From contig CAAFRK010000238.1 in NCBI GenBank assembly GCA_900765235.1, positions 1-13,119 of the forward strand: a DNA stretch of 13,119 nt. The letters run 5' to 3'. The translations under genes were made by a program, and so were the position numbers. The DNA is from an uncultured Veillonella sp. Lineage in GTDB: Bacteria > Bacillota_C > Negativicutes > Veillonellales > Veillonellaceae. The notes under the pieces are model-generated. The model was not told where the DNA came from, did not search any database, and saw nothing but the letters and a program-made list of their open reading frames with translations. Below are positions 1-7,016 of the stretch, in pieces. The stretch's first letter is position 1, and each line of letters starts with the position of its first letter.

Positions 1-1212
1 GGATATGAACAGTTTATTCCTATGATGAAAGATTGTAGTCCCCTATTATTAGAGTTAGGGCCCAATGATCCTGGGATTTTAGTAACCCAGTCAGTACATA
101 AGCAACAAGCTGGTTTTTCTCAAACCTCTCAAATTCATAAGAAGGATAGTCATATAAAGGGGCAAGACCGTTATGTAGATCATAAACGTTTTAACAACTC
201 CTTTATGATGCACGCGTCAACCTCGCCATTTTACCCCTTATTTGCCTCTCTCGATGTAAATGCTAAAATCCATGAAGGTGAGTTGGGACAAAAACTGTGG
301 CGTGAGTGTGTTGAAGTTGCTATTGATGCTCGTAAAGCTGTATTGAAGCAATGCAAATATCTTCGCCCGTTAGTGCCACCGATAGTGCATGGCAAAAAAT
401 GGGAAGACGGAAATACACAGGTCATGGCGGGAGATGTAAATTACTTTGCCTTTGAACCAGAAGCGAAGTGGCATTCATTTAAAGGCTATGGTAAGGGGCA
501 GTATTTTATCGATCCTTGTAAGTTCCAACTGATTACACCAGGAATTAACGTAGAGACCGGAGAATATGAAGCGTTTGGTATTCCTGCTAATATTCTGGCT
601 AATTATTTACGGGAAAATCGAATCATTCCTGAAAAATGTGATTTAAATACGATCTTATTCCTTATGACACCAGCAGAATCTCAAAGTAAGATGGATGCGC
701 TTGTGGAGGAACTCATTCGTTTTGAAGACCTTATAGATCGCGATGCACCTATGGAGGAAGTATTACCATCTATTTACTATAGTCATATAGAGAAATATAA
801 AGGTTATAGTATTCGTCAGCTATGTCAAGAAATGCATGATTTTTATAAGTCTAGAAATGTAAGCCTCTTACAACAACGGCTATTTTCTCGTGAATATTTC
901 CCCAACTATGTCATGAATCCACAAGAGGCAAATTTTGAGTTTCAACGTAACAAGGGAGAATTAGTGCCGCTACACGAAGCAGAAGGGCGTATTGCTCTTG
1001 AAGGAGCTCTTCCGTACCCACCAGGTGTATTGTGTGTGCAACCAGGAGAACGTTGGTCGAAGACAGCTTGCGACTATTTCTTGGCTTTAGAGGAAGGTAT
1101 TAATCTGTTGCCGGGGTTTGCGCCAGAAATACAAGGCGTATACATTACTGAACAAGCTAATGGCTATAAACAAGCGTATGGTTATGTATTAAAAAAAGAA
1201 TATGAGATGTAA
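1..1212 (+). CDS. Ornithine/lysine/arginine decarboxylase, C-terminal part (5' end outside window)
   Basis: PLP-dependent fold-type I decarboxylase that makes a polyamine (putrescine or cadaverine) in the cytoplasm. The reading frame is open from base 1, so the gene begins upstream; 403 residues are visible, against roughly 700 or more for the family. The family PLP signature TQSVHKQQAGFSQTS is present, and its Schiff-base lysine is codon 100-102. It is followed by SFMMHASTSPFYPLFA and, near the C-terminus, by EGRIALEGALPYPPGVLCV and LLPGFAPEIQGVY. These resemble E. coli SpeC/SpeF most, so ornithine is the likely substrate, but lysine cannot be excluded. The ATG at 22 is internal. In Veillonella, putrescine and cadaverine are known to be covalently attached to peptidoglycan, so an envelope link is plausible (inference). 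No clear terminator follows; the next promoter starts about 20 bases after the stop. Confidence 0.93.
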   Translation, partial: GYEQFIPMMKDCSPLLLELGPNDPGILVTQSVHKQQAGFSQTSQIHKKDSHIKGQDRYVDHKRFNNSFMMHASTSPFYPLFASLDVNAKIHEGELGQKLWRECVEVAIDARKAVLKQCKYLRPLVPPIVHGKKWEDGNTQVMAGDVNYFAFEPEAKWHSFKGYGKGQYFIDPCKFQLITPGINVETGEYEAFGIPANILANYLRENRIIPEKCDLNTILFLMTPAESQSKMDALVEELIRFEDLIDRDAPMEEVLPSIYYSHIEKYKGYSIRQLCQEMHDFYKSRNVSLLQQRLFSREYFPNYVMNPQEANFEFQRNKGELVPLHEAEGRIALEGALPYPPGVLCVQPGERWSKTACDYFLALEEGINLLPGFAPEIQGVYITEQANGYKQAYGYVLKKEYEM

Positions 1213-1234
1213 ATTATGACTGTGGCGTTCATCA

Positions 1235-1263
1235 TTCACTTTGCTATTTAAATAGCATATACT
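1235..1263 (+). promoter_or_regulatory. Promoter of guaD
   Basis: A -35 element TTCACT (1235-1240) and a -10 element TATACT (1258-1263) are separated by exactly 17 bases. The start point would be near 1270, giving a leader of about 83 bases before the guaD ATG. Read by eye only; not tested. Confidence 0.6.
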
Positions 1264-1278
1264 ATGAATCATATAGCA
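1242..1278 (+). promoter_or_regulatory. Operator-like ATAGCA half-sites over the guaD promoter
   Basis: A perfect 16-base palindrome, TGCTATTTAAATAGCA (1242-1257), fills almost the whole spacer between the -35 and -10 boxes. A further ATAGCA half-site lies at 1273-1278, within the longer direct repeat ATAGCATA (1252-1259 and 1273-1280). The two direct copies are 21 bases apart, which is two helical turns. A second inverted pair, ACTATG/CATAGT (1261-1266 and 1277-1282), overlaps it. The placement suggests a repressor that blocks polymerase; the regulator is unknown. Confidence 0.45.
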
Positions 1279-1352
1279 TAGTCTATTAAAGAAAAAACTA
1301 GCGTGTTATATGAGCTTAGCATTTTAGGGCTCTAATTACGCGAGGAGGTTAT

Positions 1353-2642
1353 ATGAATTCGACAGTTATTTTAAAAGGGAATATCTTATATACACCGCGT
1401 CCTTCAGAATTTATATCGATTCAACATGGCTATATCATTGCCGTAGATGGTGTAGTTGTATATTGTGGTGAAAGTATTCCACCAGCCTATGCAGATTGTG
1501 AAGTTACTGATTATGGTGATAATCTCATTATTCCAGGGTTTGTAGATACACATGCACATGCTCCACAGTATTGTAATCGTGGCCTTGGGATGGATAAAGA
1601 ACTTTTACCTTGGTTAGAAACCTATACATTTCCTGAGGAGGCAAAGTTTAGTGATCTAGATTATGCACGGCTAGTATATGGTGCCTTTGTACAAGACTTA
1701 TGGCGCAATGGGACTACTAGAAGCATATTGTTCGGCACTATCCATAAAGAGAGCACATTAGTGTTGATGGAACTTTTACAAAAAGCTGGATTATCTGCCT
1801 ATGTTGGAAAGGTTAATATGGACCGTAATAGTCCAGATTTCTTGATTGAAGAAACGAATCAATCATTAGTGGATACTAAAGAGTGGTTAGAAGAATCTGT
1901 TTCATTTGGCCCTTTAGTAAAACCTATTATTACCCCTCGGTTTGTACCATCTTGCACGAGCGAGTTGATGGATGGCCTTGGTACATTATCAGAAGAGTAC
2001 AAGGTTCCAGTTCAATCCCATTTATCTGAAAATCACGGTGAAATTGATTGGGTATCAGCATTATATCCTGAGTCACCAAATTATACAGATGTGTATTATG
2101 AACATAAATTGATGGGGCGGACGCCAACGGTAATGGCTCATTGCATTCATTTGAGTGATGGAGAGATGGATCGTATGGCTGAAACACAAACTATGGTATC
2201 TCATTGTCCATTTTCAAATGTAAACCTATCAAGTGGTATTGCACCGATTCGTAAGCTAATGAAACGGAATATACCCATTGGTTTAGGTTCTGATATCTCA
2301 GGCGGTCATATGGTATCAATGGCAAAGGTTCTTACAGAAGCAATTGGATTATCCAAAATGAAATGGGTGGAAGTAGATTCAAATTATGCGCCCCTCACAT
2401 TAAGTGAAGCCTTCTACATGGCTACAAAGGGTGGAGGCAGGTTCTTTGGTAAGGTTGGGAGCTTTGAAAAAGGTTGTGACCTAGATGCCCTTATCATTGA
2501 TGATACATCACTATTTGACCCGAATGAACGCACCTTAGAGGAGCGGTTAGAGCGTTGGTTATATGTTGGTGATGATCGACATATCGTTGAGCGCTATGTA
2601 GCGGGCCATGTATTACCGAATCCGCAAGGTTTTCAAGGTTAA
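1353..2642 (+). CDS. guaD: Guanine deaminase
   Basis: Zinc-dependent amidohydrolase that hydrolyses guanine to xanthine and ammonia in purine catabolism or salvage; cytoplasmic, 429 residues, close to the usual length. Visible motifs in order: HAHAPQY (H67 and H69 as metal ligands, PQ as substrate signature), PRFVPSC (about 195-201), QSHLSEN (H223, E226), MAHCIHL (H263) and GSDISGGH (D314). This is the guanine deaminase pattern rather than that of the related chlorohydrolases and cytosine deaminases. The start is ATG 1353, preceded by GAGGAGG with good spacing. The gene stands alone between its own promoter and a terminator. The purine riboswitch that sometimes precedes such genes was not recognised in the leader; control is more likely through the promoter palindrome. 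Nothing appears truncated or missing. Confidence 0.95.
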   Translation: MNSTVILKGNILYTPRPSEFISIQHGYIIAVDGVVVYCGESIPPAYADCEVTDYGDNLIIPGFVDTHAHAPQYCNRGLGMDKELLPWLETYTFPEEAKFSDLDYARLVYGAFVQDLWRNGTTRSILFGTIHKESTLVLMELLQKAGLSAYVGKVNMDRNSPDFLIEETNQSLVDTKEWLEESVSFGPLVKPIITPRFVPSCTSELMDGLGTLSEEYKVPVQSHLSENHGEIDWVSALYPESPNYTDVYYEHKLMGRTPTVMAHCIHLSDGEMDRMAETQTMVSHCPFSNVNLSSGIAPIRKLMKRNIPIGLGSDISGGHMVSMAKVLTEAIGLSKMKWVEVDSNYAPLTLSEAFYMATKGGGRFFGKVGSFEKGCDLDALIIDDTSLFDPNERTLEERLERWLYVGDDRHIVERYVAGHVLPNPQGFQG

Positions 2643-2693
2643 TAGTTAACCCGTATTAAAGCTGGAAATAAAAAAATTACATAGTATCCATAG

Positions 2694-2733
2694 CAGGTAG
2701 TTTGTATAGCATGCAAGCTACCTGTTTTATTTT
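2694..2733 (+). terminator. Intrinsic terminator of guaD
   Basis: CAGGTAG (2694-2700) pairs with CTACCTG (2718-2724). The stem extends inward with TTTG (2701-2704) against CAAG (2714-2717), including one G-U pair. It is followed by TTTTATTTT (2725-2733). It lies about 50 bases after the guaD stop. Confidence 0.75.
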
Positions 2734-2742
2734 GACCTCGTG

Positions 2743-2770
2743 TTGCGCATCAATGCCCTTGGTGTATAAT
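2743..2770 (+). promoter_or_regulatory. Promoter of the cation diffusion facilitator gene
   Basis: A perfect -10 hexamer TATAAT (2765-2770) has a weak -35 TTGCGC (2743-2748) 16 bases upstream. The start point would be about 2777, leaving a leader of about 29 bases. The promoter follows the guaD terminator directly. Confidence 0.55.
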
Positions 2771-2805
2771 AAAAAGATATATAAATTAAGAAAGTGGGGT
2801 ACTTG

Positions 2806-3759
2806 ATGGATATATTAGGGGCAAGGCGCTCTATAGAACAGAAGTTACTTATGCAATCCGTAGGGCTAATGGCCCTTGTAGCAGTAAGTGGCACTATAAT
2901 GGGGATTGTTACAGGATCTAGCGCAGTTTTATTAGATGGGGTATTTTCCTTTGTCGATGTTGTAATTAAAATCATGATGCTCATGACGGCCAAGTTAATA
3001 GCCCGTGAAACGAGTAAGCGCTTTCAATTTGGGTATTGGCAGTTTGAACCTTTGGTACTGGCTGTAGAAGGCTTCTTTATATTACTAATTGTAATTTACG
3101 CTCTATCTAGTGGCATTACAGATCTTATATCGGGCGGCCGTCATGTAGATTTTGGACCAGCCATTTATTATGCCATCTTCTTTACCGTAGCTGATACAAT
3201 CTATTACTTGTATGTACGACGGATTAACAAGAGCTTACAGTCCAACTTAATTAAATTTGATAATGTAAGTTGGTATGTTGATGCGTTACTGGAAGCAGCT
3301 ATTTTAATCAGTTTTGTAGTGGCAATCATGTTAGAAGGAACTGAATATGCTGACTGGGCAGCGTATATTGACCCAATTGTTCTCATTGTATTGGCCGTAC
3401 AGATGATACCGTCAGCGTTCCGTATTATCATCCCATCTGTGAAACAAGTATTGGGATGGGCACCAACTTCATTGCATAATGAAGTGCAGGAAATCATGGA
3501 TCGCTTTATGGAAAAGTACAATTTCAAAGATTACGTTTCTAGTGTACAAGTATATGGGAACACTCGAATTATTGAAATTGATATTTTAGTTCGAAAGAAC
3601 TTCCCATATCAAACGATTGCTGAAATTGATGCGATTCGCAATGAAATTGACCAGGAAATTGGAGGGAACCCAACGGAAAAATGGGTAACCATTTCTTTCA
3701 CGGGCACCCGAAAATGGATGGCAAAAGATTATTTACTAGAAGAAGATGATGATGAATAG
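2806..3759 (+). CDS. Cation diffusion facilitator (CDF) family metal transporter, divergent subfamily
   Basis: Inner-membrane divalent cation/proton antiporter that probably exports a metal ion such as Zn, Co, Cd, Fe or Mn; 317 residues. Hydrophobic segments lie near residues 17-36, 40-60, 82-104, 117-136, 160-177 and 187-205, the six helices expected. A soluble C-terminal domain (about 215-305) and an acidic tail EEDDDE follow. FGYWQFEPL (75-83) after helix 2 is a CDF-like loop. The transport site is unusual. The [HD]xxxD pair of helix 2 reads F47xxxD51, with D44 one turn earlier, and the helix 5 pair reads D159xxxE163 instead of H/DxxxD. The cytoplasmic domain has almost no histidine. I chose ATG 2806 (GTGGGG six bases upstream) over the in-frame GTG 2794. 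Substrate unknown; family placement is firm. Confidence 0.85.
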   Translation: MDILGARRSIEQKLLMQSVGLMALVAVSGTIMGIVTGSSAVLLDGVFSFVDVVIKIMMLMTAKLIARETSKRFQFGYWQFEPLVLAVEGFFILLIVIYALSSGITDLISGGRHVDFGPAIYYAIFFTVADTIYYLYVRRINKSLQSNLIKFDNVSWYVDALLEAAILISFVVAIMLEGTEYADWAAYIDPIVLIVLAVQMIPSAFRIIIPSVKQVLGWAPTSLHNEVQEIMDRFMEKYNFKDYVSSVQVYGNTRIIEIDILVRKNFPYQTIAEIDAIRNEIDQEIGGNPTEKWVTISFTGTRKWMAKDYLLEEDDDE

Positions 3760-3792
3760 TATAAAAATTACTTAGAAATCTAGTAGATAGCT

Positions 3793-3830
3793 TATAATTT
3801 AATGATAAATACACCAATATATGGTATACT
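3793..3830 (+). promoter_or_regulatory. Probable promoter region of the serS-tal-glpX operon
   Basis: Two candidate -10 elements are present. One is TATAAT (3793-3798) with no convincing -35. The other is an extended -10, TGGTATACT (3822-3830), which can work without a good -35. The extended element would start transcripts near 3837, about 47 bases before serS. No T-box leader, common before Firmicutes synthetase genes, fits in this 124-base gap. Confidence 0.45.
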
Positions 3831-3883
3831 TAAACGTATTGAATATATTGTTCGTAGCATAGTTGGAAGATGAGGTTTATAGT

Positions 3884-5164
3884 ATGTTAGACTTGAAATT
3901 TGTCCGTGAAAATATTGATTTAGTGCAACAAAACTTAGATAATCGTCACACGAATGGCGATTTAGAAACCTTTGTATCCGCTTATGATGAACGTCGTCAG
4001 TTGATTGGTAAAGTAGAGGAGTTAAAAGCTCTTCGTAACTCCGTAACTGAAGAAATTAGCCAATTAAAACGCAATAAAGAAAATGCGGATGATAAAATCG
4101 CAGAAATGAAAAAAGTAGGCGATGATATTGCAGAGCTTGATAATCGTATTCGCGATGTAGAAGCTAAATTACGTGATGCGGCGTTGATGTTGCCAAATAT
4201 GTGCGATGCATCTGTTCCTGTTGGTGCTGATGAAGATGAAAATGTGGAACAACGTAAATGGGGCGAACCACGTCAATTTGACTTTGATGTACAAGCTCAT
4301 TGGGATTTAGGTGAAAATCTTGATATTCTTGATTTCAATCGCGCTGGTAAAATGAGTGGTGCTCGTTTCACAGTATATAAAGGTTTAGGTGCTCGTTTGG
4401 AACGTGCTCTTATTAACTTCATGGTTGATCTTCATGTAGATAAACAAGGCTACACTGAAATGATGACTCCATATATGGTAACTCGTGAGACTTTGACAGG
4501 TACTGGTCAATTACCTAAGTTTGCTGAAGATATGTACCATGTAGAGGATACAGAATACTTCTTGATCCCAACAGCAGAGGTTACATTGACTAATTATCAT
4601 AGCGGTGAAATCTTGAGCGAAGAGGAATTGCCAAAATACTATACTGCATTTACAGCGTGCTTCCGTGCTGAAGCTGGTTCTGCAGGTCGTGATACACGTG
4701 GTCTTATCCGTCAACATCAATTCAACAAAGTTGAAATGGTTAAATTAGCTAAACCTGAAGATTCTTATGCAGAATTGGAGAAGTTAACTGATAATGCAGA
4801 AGAAGTATTGCGTTTATTGGAATTACCATTCCGTGTCATTACACTTTGCACAGGTGATATTGGCTTTGGTTCCGCTAAAACATATGACGTAGAGGTATGG
4901 ATGCCAGCTCAAGGCAAGTACAGAGAAATCTCCTCTTGCTCCAATATGACTGATTTCCAAGCTCGTCGTGCAAATATTAAATTCCGTCGTGGACCTAAAG
5001 GTAAACCAGAATTCGTTCATACATTAAATGGCTCTGGTCTTGCTGTAGGCCGTACAGTAGCAGCTATCTTGGAAAATTACCAACAAGCTGATGGCTCTGT
5101 TGTAATTCCTAAGGTACTTGTTCCTTACATGGGTGGCGTAGAAGTAATCAAGGCAGCAAAATAA
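3884..5164 (+). CDS. serS: Seryl-tRNA synthetase
   Basis: Class II aminoacyl-tRNA synthetase that charges tRNA-Ser (and tRNA-Sec where present) with serine in the cytoplasm; 426 residues, the usual bacterial length. The N-terminal 100 or so residues form the charged two-helix coiled coil that grips the tRNA variable arm ([20 protein letters not shown], then a second heptad stretch to about 108). The catalytic core follows, with [10 protein letters not shown], motif 2 starting at F260-R261 ([14 protein letters not shown]) and motif 3 with R390 ([18 protein letters not shown]). ATG 3884 is preferred because GAGG lies eight bases upstream and [10 protein letters not shown] is the standard SerRS N-terminus; an in-frame TTG at 3863 would add seven odd residues. 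Only 13 bases separate it from the next gene, so the two are probably co-transcribed. Confidence 0.97.
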   Translation: MLDLKFVRENIDLVQQNLDNRHTNGDLETFVSAYDERRQLIGKVEELKALRNSVTEEISQLKRNKENADDKIAEMKKVGDDIAELDNRIRDVEAKLRDAALMLPNMCDASVPVGADEDENVEQRKWGEPRQFDFDVQAHWDLGENLDILDFNRAGKMSGARFTVYKGLGARLERALINFMVDLHVDKQGYTEMMTPYMVTRETLTGTGQLPKFAEDMYHVEDTEYFLIPTAEVTLTNYHSGEILSEEELPKYYTAFTACFRAEAGSAGRDTRGLIRQHQFNKVEMVKLAKPEDSYAELEKLTDNAEEVLRLLELPFRVITLCTGDIGFGSAKTYDVEVWMPAQGKYREISSCSNMTDFQARRANIKFRRGPKGKPEFVHTLNGSGLAVGRTVAAILENYQQADGSVVIPKVLVPYMGGVEVIKAAK

Positions 5165-5177
5165 GAGGGGGCATTTG

Positions 5178-5822
5178 ATGAAGTTCTTTATTGATACCGC
5201 AGAATTTGATGAGATAAAAGAAGCATATGCTTTTGGTTTTATCGATGGTGTGACTACTAACCCATCCCTTATCGTGAAAGCTAAACGCGACTTAAAACAA
5301 GTTATTTCTGAAATTGCAAATCTTGTAGAAGGTCCTGTAAGTGCAGAGGTTATTGCTTCTGATGCAGAAGGCATGATTGCAGAAGCTCATGAGCTTGTAA
5401 AATTAGGCTCCAATGTAGTTATTAAAGTGCCTATGACTCCAGAAGGTCTTAAAGCTGTTGCCGTGTTGAGCAAAGAAGGTATTAAAACAAATGTAACCTT
5501 AATCTTCTCTGCTAACCAAGCTTTATTGGCAGCTCGTGCAGGTGCTACCTATGTGAGCCCATTTGTGGGTCGCATTGATGATATCAGCATGGACGGCCTT
5601 ACATTAATTCAAGATATTGCAGACATATTTGCTATTCATGGCATTGAAACCGAAATTATTGCAGCCAGTGTGAGAACGCCATTGCATATCATTCAATGTG
5701 CTAAAGCCGGTGCTCATATTGCAACAGTGCCATTCAAAGTACTTATGCAAGCTATGAAACATCCATTGACGGATGCAGGGCTTGAAAAATTTATGGCAGA
5801 TTGGAAACAAGCTAATCAATAA
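5178..5822 (+). CDS. tal: Transaldolase, small TalC/FSA-like family
   Basis: Class I aldolase of the transaldolase/fructose-6-phosphate aldolase family; 214 residues, typical of this small subfamily. In the cytoplasm it moves a dihydroxyacetone unit between sugar phosphates in the non-oxidative pentose phosphate pathway. The Schiff-base lysine is K83 in [17 protein letters not shown] (23-31) and TNVTLIFS (104-111) are the usual signatures. The sequence reads SPFVGRIDD, with phenylalanine at 129. In E. coli FSA the equivalent residue is tyrosine, while true transaldolases have phenylalanine, so transaldolase activity is predicted. ATG 5178 has GAGGGGG six bases upstream; a TTG one codon earlier is less likely. 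It sits between serS and glpX. In Bacillus, tal also neighbours murAB and glpX, so this is a conserved context. Confidence 0.93.
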   Translation: MKFFIDTAEFDEIKEAYAFGFIDGVTTNPSLIVKAKRDLKQVISEIANLVEGPVSAEVIASDAEGMIAEAHELVKLGSNVVIKVPMTPEGLKAVAVLSKEGIKTNVTLIFSANQALLAARAGATYVSPFVGRIDDISMDGLTLIQDIADIFAIHGIETEIIAASVRTPLHIIQCAKAGAHIATVPFKVLMQAMKHPLTDAGLEKFMADWKQANQ

Positions 5823-5888
5823 GTTAAGTATTCGGCTCAATGTAAGAGTCATATTACAATACACACAGGACTTATAAGGAGGCCTATT

Positions 5889-6851
5889 ATGGATCGTACA
5901 TTATCTTTGGAATTTGCTCGTGTCGTTGAAGCGGCTGCTTTACGCAGTGGTCGTTTACTTGGTCGCGGTCAAAAGGATGCAGCGGATGGTCTTGCTGTAG
6001 ATGCAATGCGTCAAGCATTTGACTCTGTTCGTATTTCTGGTACAGTAGTTATCGGTGAAGGCGAAATTGATGAAGCGCCTATGCTTTACATTGGTGAACA
6101 TGTAGGTGCTGGTGGCCCAGAAGTAGATATCGCAGTTGACCCAATTGAAGGCACAAACTTGATTGCAAAAGGCCAAAATGGTGCGATTGCAGTTATGGCT
6201 ATTGCTGAAAAAGGTGGCTTGTTACATGCACCAGATATGTATATGGAAAAACTTTGCGTTGGCCCTCGTGGTGCAGGTGCTATTGATATTACTAAATCTT
6301 TGACTGAAAATATCAAAAATGTAGCAGCAAAAATGAATCGCAATGTCGATGAAATCACACTTGTTATGCTAGATCGTGAACGTCATCATGGCTTGATGAA
6401 AGAAGCTCGTGACCTTGGTGCACGTATTATGTTAATTTCTGATGGTGATGTTAACCCAGCTATGGAATGTTGTATTGAAGGTTCTGGTGTGCACATGGTT
6501 GTTGGTACTGGTGGTGCACCAGAAGGCGTATTGGCTGCAGCTGCTTTGAAATGCGTAGGTGGCGATATGCAAGCCCGCTTGAAACCAGAAACAGAAGAAG
6601 AAATTCGTCGTTGTCATGAAATGGGTATTACCGATGTAAATCAAGTACTTACATTGGATGATCTCGTTCGTACAGATGATGTTATCTTCGCGGCTACTGC
6701 TATTACTCGCGGTAACTTATTGAATGCTATTCAATACTTCCCAGGTGGTGCGCGTACACATACTATCGTAATGCGCTCTAAAACTGGTACTGTTCGTTTC
6801 TTAGATACAGTGCATATGGATGAGAAACTAAAATCCTTAAAAGCAAAATAA
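5889..6851 (+). CDS. glpX: Fructose-1,6-bisphosphatase class II (GlpX)
   Basis: Metal-dependent phosphatase that converts fructose 1,6-bisphosphate to fructose 6-phosphate, the committed step of gluconeogenesis; cytoplasmic, 320 residues, the usual length. Diagnostic motifs are IGEGEIDEAPM (55-65), VDPIEGTN (83-90, the Li-sensitive phosphatase metal site) and the C-terminal GGAPEGVLAAAALKCVGGDM with substrate-binding features. The start is ATG 5889 with AAGGAGG upstream. It lies 66 bases after tal and before a strong terminator, making it the last gene of the serS-tal-glpX unit. In an organism living on lactate or other organic acids, as Veillonella does, this enzyme would be needed for all hexose and wall precursor synthesis (inference), which agrees with murA following directly. 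Confidence 0.96.
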   Translation: MDRTLSLEFARVVEAAALRSGRLLGRGQKDAADGLAVDAMRQAFDSVRISGTVVIGEGEIDEAPMLYIGEHVGAGGPEVDIAVDPIEGTNLIAKGQNGAIAVMAIAEKGGLLHAPDMYMEKLCVGPRGAGAIDITKSLTENIKNVAAKMNRNVDEITLVMLDRERHHGLMKEARDLGARIMLISDGDVNPAMECCIEGSGVHMVVGTGGAPEGVLAAAALKCVGGDMQARLKPETEEEIRRCHEMGITDVNQVLTLDDLVRTDDVIFAATAITRGNLLNAIQYFPGGARTHTIVMRSKTGTVRFLDTVHMDEKLKSLKAK

Positions 6852-6856
6852 TAATT

Positions 6857-6883
6857 AGGCCCCTCAAAATGAGGGGCTTTTTT
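6857..6883 (+). terminator. Intrinsic terminator after glpX
   Basis: GCCCCTC (6859-6865) pairs perfectly with GAGGGGC (6871-6877) around a five-base loop AAAAT and is followed by six T (6878-6883). It starts a few bases after the glpX stop, so it closes the operon and isolates murA. Confidence 0.93.
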
Positions 6884-6905
6884 CTCAGTATTTTCTCACA
6901 GTCTC

Positions 6906-6935
6906 TTGATGAGATATATCGAAAAATAGTATAAT
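6906..6935 (+). promoter_or_regulatory. Promoter of murA
   Basis: A -35 element TTGATG (6906-6911) and a perfect -10 TATAAT (6930-6935) have an 18-base spacer. The start point would be near 6942, giving a leader of about 75 bases before the murA TTG. Confidence 0.65.
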
Positions 6936-6949
6936 AATATTCAGTATAT

Positions 6950-6988
6950 GACGTTATAAATACAACGTCTTGTAGTTCATACAAGATG
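6950..6988 (+). promoter_or_regulatory. Two overlapping hairpins in the murA leader
   Basis: Hairpin A pairs GACGTT (6950-6955) with AACGTC (6964-6969). Hairpin B pairs TCTTGTA (6968-6974) with TACAAGA (6980-6986), extended by G6967-T6987 and C6966-G6988. The two share bases 6966-6969, so they cannot both form in full. They lie between the predicted transcript start and the ribosome binding site (7003-7010). Neither has a T-run, so control of translation or RNA stability is more likely than attenuation. Function is not established. Confidence 0.4.
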
Positions 6989-7016
6989 ATCGATATAAAG
7001 TGTAGGAGGAATTCTG

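Noticed and set aside
22..24. ATG 22 as the start of the decarboxylase
   Set aside because: The frame is open to base 1, and the PLP-lysine signature lies only about 25 residues later, whereas the family has several hundred residues before it. The gene is truncated by the window.
1264..1352. Purine riboswitch before guaD
   Set aside because: No three-stem arrangement with the conserved junction bases could be recognised in the 83-base leader.
3204..3527. 107-codon minus-strand frame inside the CDF gene
   Set aside because: Antisense shadow of a membrane protein gene; no ribosome binding site or recognisable domain.
3863..3883. TTG 3863 as the serS start
   Set aside because: ATG 3884 has a well-placed ribosome binding site and gives the standard N-terminus [10 protein letters not shown].
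3760..3883. T-box leader before serS
   Set aside because: The gap is only 124 bases, contains candidate promoters, and lacks a T-box sequence and a following terminator.
5823..5888. Separate promoter for glpX
   Set aside because: No convincing -35/-10 pair in the 66-base gap; read-through from serS-tal is simpler.
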